From NCBI GenBank assembly GCA_024401365.1, contig JAKSLE010000011.1, positions 1 through 64,000 of the forward strand: a DNA stretch of 64,000 nucleotides, written 5' to 3'. This stretch comes from Bacteroidales bacterium. GTDB lineage: Bacteria > Bacteroidota > Bacteroidia > Bacteroidales > Marinilabiliaceae. Made by a program: the position numbers and the translations under genes. A model generated the notes under the pieces. It made no database searches, had not been told where the DNA came from, and saw only the letters and a program-made list of their open reading frames with translations. Positions 60,084 to 64,000 of this stretch are shown here, one piece after another. Positions within the stretch are counted from its first letter, which is position 1, and each line of letters opens with the position of its first letter.

Positions 60084-62504
60084 ATGAATGTACTGAAATT
60101 TGGTGGCACCTCGATGGGCACTGCGAACAGCATGACACAAGTTAAGCAGATTATCCTTAACCATGCTCAGCCAGTATGTGCAGTAGTTTCGGCCGTTAGT
60201 GGCGTCACAGATATGCTCCTTAGAGCTGCTGGCATTGCTGCTAAGGGAGAAGATTACAAGCCTTTGTTTGAGGAGATTGTCGCTAAACATCACAATATTA
60301 CTGCTCAGCTATTCCTTCAGCCAGAAAAGGTAAATAACGAGTTGGCTCCATTGTTTGAGAAACTCGACAGCATGTTGCAAGGCGTTTGTCTTTTGCGAGA
60401 GTTGAGTACAAGAAGTCTAGAGACTATTTCGGGTTATGGCGAGAGATTTTCGTCATTGATACTTGCGCGATTGATACCTGGTGCCAATTTGATAGACAGC
60501 CAGTCGTTGATCAAGACAGAGCGCAGGGGCAGCAGGAATGAGGTATTGGAAGAATTGACAGATGCCAACATCAAGGGTATAGCAAGTCAGATAAAGGGTG
60601 TAAATATTTTCCCTGGCTTTATTTCATCGGACAAAGACAACGAGCCAACGACACTTGGTCGTGGTGGTTCGGACTATACAGCGGCTATATTTGCTTCGGC
60701 TCTCAATGCGGAAGAGCTTGAGATATGGACAGACGTCGACGGCTTTATGTCGGCTGACCCACGAATTATCTCTCGAGCATATGTGCTAGATCACCTAACA
60801 TATTCGGAAGCTATGGAGCTCTCGCACTTTGGTGCGAAGGTTATCTATCCTCCAACGATACTTCCAGCGTTGAAGAAGAATATACCTATTTACATCAAGA
60901 ATACATTTAATCCTACGGCACCTGGTACGCTTATTGACTCGGTAGAGAACAAGAGTTTGAAGACCAAGATTAAGGGTATATCAAGTATTCCTAATGTATC
61001 GTTGATTACTATCCAATGTATTGCGATGGTAGGTGTATCGGGTATGTCTATGCGTCTATTCCGTGCATTGGCGCAGAAATATATCAATGTTATCCTTATT
61101 TCTCAGGCATCATCAGAGAATACGATTTCGATTGTTGTAGAGAAGAACGAGGCAGAGCGTGCTGCGCAAGTAATTAACGAAGAATTTGCAGATGAGATAG
61201 TTAAGTCTCATGCGACAGCAGTTAAGATAGACAACAACATGGCTGTAGTTGCCATTGTAGGCAACAGGATGCGTCACAATACTGGTGTAGCAGGTACGCT
61301 ATTCAACGCTGTAGGCAAGAATGGTATTAATGTTTACGCCATTGCTCAAGGTGCGAGTGAGGTAAACATCTCATTTGTTGTAAAGCAAGAAGACTTGAAG
61401 AAGACACTGAACGTGGTACACGATTCGTTCTTCCTCTCGCAGTATAAGGTATTGCACATTTTCCTAGCCGGTGTAGGTACTGTAGGTGGCAAGTTGGTAC
61501 AGAAGCTCACTCAGCAGGCAGAGAAGTTGAGAAACAGCGATAAGTTGATGATACGAGTTGCTGGAGTATGTAACTCGAAGAAGAGAGTGTTGAATCCACA
61601 AGGACTAGACCTTTCAGACATTAAGTCGCTTCTCCAAGAAGGCGAGCCATCGACACCAAAAGAGTTTGCACAATCGATTATAGATTTGAACCTTGCCAAC
61701 TCAGTATTTGTTGACTGTACTGCATCGGCAGACGTTGCTGCGGTATATGATATGATGCTTGAGAACAACGTAAATGTTGTAACAGCTAACAAGATTGCCT
61801 CTTCATCGGCATACGAGCACTACAAGAAGCTCAAGCAGACAGCAAAAGACAAGGGTGTACGATTCCACTTTGAGACAAACGTAGGAGCTGCGCTTCCGAT
61901 TATCTCGCCAATCAATGACTTGATAAAGAGTGGAGACAGAATCTTGAAGCTTGAGGCAGTACTTTCAGGCACATTGAACTACATCTGCGGCGAGTTATCG
62001 GCAGAGAAGCCATTATCTGTAGTAATAGCAGAGGCCAAGGCCAAGGGATATTCCGAGCCAGACCCTCGAGTAGACTTAAGTGGTACAGACGTAGCGCGTA
62101 AGATTTTGATATTGGCGCGTGAGTCGGGATATGCGCTTGAGATGGACGACATAGACAAGACACCATTTGTTCCACAAGAATATATGGATGTGGACTCGGT
62201 AGAGACATTCATGGAAAAGGTTAAGGAACTTGATGGTGAGTTTGAGGCGCGCAGAAAGGCGCTTGCTGATAAGGGATTGAAGCTCAGGTATGTAGCAACA
62301 TTTGAAGAAGGCAAGGCTAGAATAGGCTTCAAGGAGGTAGGAGAAGAAGATCCATTGTATCACCTTGATGCTTCGAACAACATTGTGTTGATTTCATCAG
62401 ACAACTACAAGCAGCATCCAATGCAGATAAAGGGTTATGGTGCTGGTGCTGATGTGACTGCAAGTGGTGTATTCGCAGATATTATAAAGGTTGCGAACCT
62501 ATAA
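60084..62504 (+). CDS. thrA: Bifunctional aspartokinase / homoserine dehydrogenase
   Basis: An 806-residue fusion enzyme. The N-terminal aspartokinase (about 1-290) has KFGGTSMG (residues 5-12), FSSLILARLI and FISSDKDNEPTTLGRGGSDYTAAI. ACT-type regulatory domains follow (about 310-460, VGVSGMSMRLFRALAQKYINVILISQASSE and GVAGTLFNAVGKNGINVYAIAQGASEVNISFVV), which in relatives bind threonine. The C-terminal homoserine dehydrogenase (about 465-806) begins FLAGVGTVGGKLVQ and has NVVTANK, FETNVGAALPII and SGTLNYICGE. It catalyses the first and third steps from aspartate to threonine. It heads a thrA-apgM-thrC operon. Confidence 0.95.
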   Translation: MNVLKFGGTSMGTANSMTQVKQIILNHAQPVCAVVSAVSGVTDMLLRAAGIAAKGEDYKPLFEEIVAKHHNITAQLFLQPEKVNNELAPLFEKLDSMLQGVCLLRELSTRSLETISGYGERFSSLILARLIPGANLIDSQSLIKTERRGSRNEVLEELTDANIKGIASQIKGVNIFPGFISSDKDNEPTTLGRGGSDYTAAIFASALNAEELEIWTDVDGFMSADPRIISRAYVLDHLTYSEAMELSHFGAKVIYPPTILPALKKNIPIYIKNTFNPTAPGTLIDSVENKSLKTKIKGISSIPNVSLITIQCIAMVGVSGMSMRLFRALAQKYINVILISQASSENTISIVVEKNEAERAAQVINEEFADEIVKSHATAVKIDNNMAVVAIVGNRMRHNTGVAGTLFNAVGKNGINVYAIAQGASEVNISFVVKQEDLKKTLNVVHDSFFLSQYKVLHIFLAGVGTVGGKLVQKLTQQAEKLRNSDKLMIRVAGVCNSKKRVLNPQGLDLSDIKSLLQEGEPSTPKEFAQSIIDLNLANSVFVDCTASADVAAVYDMMLENNVNVVTANKIASSSAYEHYKKLKQTAKDKGVRFHFETNVGAALPIISPINDLIKSGDRILKLEAVLSGTLNYICGELSAEKPLSVVIAEAKAKGYSEPDPRVDLSGTDVARKILILARESGYALEMDDIDKTPFVPQEYMDVDSVETFMEKVKELDGEFEARRKALADKGLKLRYVATFEEGKARIGFKEVGEEDPLYHLDASNNIVLISSDNYKQHPMQIKGYGAGADVTASGVFADIIKVANL

Positions 62505-62523
62505 TCCAGACAATAGACGACAA

Positions 62524-63723
62524 ATGAAGTATTTAGTAATACTTACAGACGGTGCTGCTGATGAGCCTATCGCAGAATTTGGCGGTAAGACATGTTTTCA
62601 GCAAGCCAACAAGCCAAATATAGACAAACTTGCCAGCATATCGTCGCTTGGTATGCTCAAGACTGTTCCAGATTCGCTTCATCCAGGATCTGAGGTAGCG
62701 AACATGACCATTATGGGTTATGAGACAGAGAAGTTGTACCAAGGTAGAGGCGTACTTGAAGCAGCTGCCATCGGTATTGACTTTGAGGAGACAGACTTGG
62801 TAATGCGTTGTAACATCTGTACACGTACAGAAGATACACTTGTAAACCATTCAGGTGGTCATATTACGACAGAAGAGGCGGGCGAGCTTATAGAAGAGCT
62901 CAATGCTAAGTTGGGTTCTGACCGTGTGAAGTTTTACAAAGGAGTCAGCTACCGTCATATTCTGATTATCAAGGGCGGTAAGAATGACTTTACCATGACC
63001 CCTCCTCATGATGTTCCAGGGGCCAAGGTTGCAGATGTACTTCCAAAGCCTATGGGGGCAACCAGTGAGACTTGTGAGTTGATAAAAGAGCTGATGGCTA
63101 AGTCGCAGGCTATACTTGAGGCGCACCCAGTAAACAAGAAGAGGGTAGCAGCAGGCAAGATGATGGCCAACACTATCTGGCCATGGTCGGCAGGCTTCAA
63201 GCCAAGCATGCCTACCATCAAGCAGATGTACCCACAGATAAAGAAGGCAGCCGTTATTTCGGCAGTAGACCTTATATATGGTATAGGCAGGTTGGCAGAC
63301 ATGGACCCTATCTATGTAGAAGGCTCTACAGGACTTTTCAATACCAACTTTGAGGGAAAGGCAAAGGCCGCTATAGAGGCGTTGAAGACCAATGACTATG
63401 TATATCTCCATATGGAGGCGCCAGACGAGGCAGGACACGAAGGTGATGCCAAGTTGAAGGTACAGACCATAGAAGATATAGACAAGAAGGTAGTTGGTCC
63501 GATTATGGAGGCTGTGAACCTTGACGAAGTTACGATAGCGTTGTTGCCAGACCATCCTACGCCATGTGCAATAAAGACACATACCCGTACGGATATTCCA
63601 TTTATCCTACATAAGCCAGGAAGAAAGGCAGACGGTATCAACAAATATGACGAAGATTCAGCAAAGAACGGCTCATACGGGCGACTTGTCCTTATGGAGT
63701 TCATGGCTGAGATGATGAAGTAA
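62524..63723 (+). CDS. ApgM-family phosphoglycerate mutase-like protein, candidate homoserine kinase
   Basis: A 399-residue alkaline-phosphatase-superfamily protein of the archaeal-type cofactor-independent phosphoglycerate mutase (ApgM) family. The metal and catalytic segments are visible: LTDGAADEP near the N-terminus, PGSEVANMTIMGY with the candidate phosphorylated serine, HMEAPDEAGHEGD and LLPDHPTPCAIKTHTRTDIPF. It sits between thrA and thrC, the place of thrB, and no GHMP homoserine kinase is seen. ApgM-like proteins in this operon context have been proposed to act as homoserine kinases in Bacteroides, so that role is more likely than glycolysis. The start ATG at 62524 is 19 bases after the thrA stop. 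Confidence 0.8.
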   Translation: MKYLVILTDGAADEPIAEFGGKTCFQQANKPNIDKLASISSLGMLKTVPDSLHPGSEVANMTIMGYETEKLYQGRGVLEAAAIGIDFEETDLVMRCNICTRTEDTLVNHSGGHITTEEAGELIEELNAKLGSDRVKFYKGVSYRHILIIKGGKNDFTMTPPHDVPGAKVADVLPKPMGATSETCELIKELMAKSQAILEAHPVNKKRVAAGKMMANTIWPWSAGFKPSMPTIKQMYPQIKKAAVISAVDLIYGIGRLADMDPIYVEGSTGLFNTNFEGKAKAAIEALKTNDYVYLHMEAPDEAGHEGDAKLKVQTIEDIDKKVVGPIMEAVNLDEVTIALLPDHPTPCAIKTHTRTDIPFILHKPGRKADGINKYDEDSAKNGSYGRLVLMEFMAEMMK

Positions 63724-63740
63724 ATAATAGAATACGATAT

Positions 63741-64000
63741 ATGAAATTCTACAGCACAAACAACAAGGAGCATTGGTCAGATTTGAAGAGTGCAGTGCTC
63801 AAGGGTCTTGCTCCAGACAAGGGCTTGTATATGCCAGAGTCTATTCCAGTATTGCCACAATCGTTCTGGGATTGGTTGCCAGGCAAGTCGATGGGTGAGA
63901 TAGGTTTTGAGGTTTTGAAGCACTTCTTCTGTCCAGATATACCAGAAGACAAGTTCAAGGCTATGGTAGAGGATGCGTTTAACTTCCCTGTACCAGTAGT
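63741..64000 (+). CDS. thrC: Threonine synthase, N-terminal part (cut by window end)
   Basis: The first 86 codons are visible: MKFYSTNNKEHWSDLKSAVLKGLAPDKGLYMPESIP. The opening FYST...G(L)APDxGLYMPE is the N-terminal signature of threonine synthase, which converts phosphohomoserine to threonine with PLP. The PLP lysine lies beyond the right edge. It begins 17 bases after the ApgM-family gene and completes the threonine operon. Confidence 0.9.
   Translation, partial: MKFYSTNNKEHWSDLKSAVLKGLAPDKGLYMPESIPVLPQSFWDWLPGKSMGEIGFEVLKHFFCPDIPEDKFKAMVEDAFNFPVPV

Noticed and set aside
62851..63582. A 243-codon open frame antisense to the ApgM-family gene
   Set aside because: Sense coding is certain from family motifs; the antisense translation has no family signature and no promoter.

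Overview
The window is a piece of a Bacteroidales-type genome (phylum Bacteroidota). The evidence is a SusC/SusD outer-membrane pair, gliding-type GldF/GldG homologues, DUF4293, DUF4271, DUF6048 and DUF6057 family proteins, a C10 peptidase and a giant MBG-repeat protein that both end in type IX secretion (T9SS) sorting domains, and at least a dozen promoters with the Bacteroidota -7 element TAnnTTTG. I cannot name the genus. The first ~26 bases are the 3' end of a 5S rRNA followed by a strong terminator, so an rRNA operon lies just outside the left edge. No tRNA, CRISPR array, transposase or phage gene was seen.

Layout. 1-3.8 kb: 5S rRNA end, DUF4293 membrane protein, yebC (minus), then a THUMP-type rRNA methyltransferase with a degraded catalytic motif and gluQ. 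4-10.2 kb: susC-susD-lipoprotein locus with a long leader and a pair of inverted repeats upstream. 10.2-20.3 kb: three consecutive copies of a two-gene module, each a DUF6057 polytopic membrane protein followed by a lipoprotein with a CxxCH haem-c motif and a PD40/TolB-like beta-propeller. 20.4-26.5 kb: a seven-gene operon gldF-gldG-DUF6452-DUF6048-LOG-DUF4271-hemD. 26.7-28.5 kb: C10 peptidase. 28.6-30.1 kb (minus): HerA-like ATPase. 30.4-40 kb: a 2,893-residue MBG-repeat adhesin-like protein and a small beta-barrel. 40.3-44.2 kb: propeller-like lipoprotein and a GH3 beta-glucosidase. 44.3-51.5 kb: TPM protein (minus), a Sel1 lipoprotein, the two agmatine-to-putrescine enzymes (aguA, aguB), an endonuclease lipoprotein, oligoendopeptidase F and rlmB. 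51.5-54.6 kb: a PgpH-type HD phosphodiesterase and a family 2 glycosyltransferase. 54.7-56.8 kb: serC and serA. 57-59.8 kb (minus): a GH43-like lipoprotein and an unknown lipoprotein. 60-64 kb: thrA, an ApgM-family protein and thrC (cut by the right edge).

Much of the window is envelope biology: SusCD uptake, many lipoproteins, GldFG and T9SS cargo. Complete short metabolic paths are also present: serine (serC, serA), threonine (thrA, ApgM-type kinase candidate, thrC) and putrescine from agmatine. The most unusual content is the triplicated membrane-protein/haem-lipoprotein module, which I cannot assign to a described function. Next is a family of short intergenic repeats with the core TTGCTCGCARTTTTTTTA, all on the plus strand and upstream of plus-strand genes.
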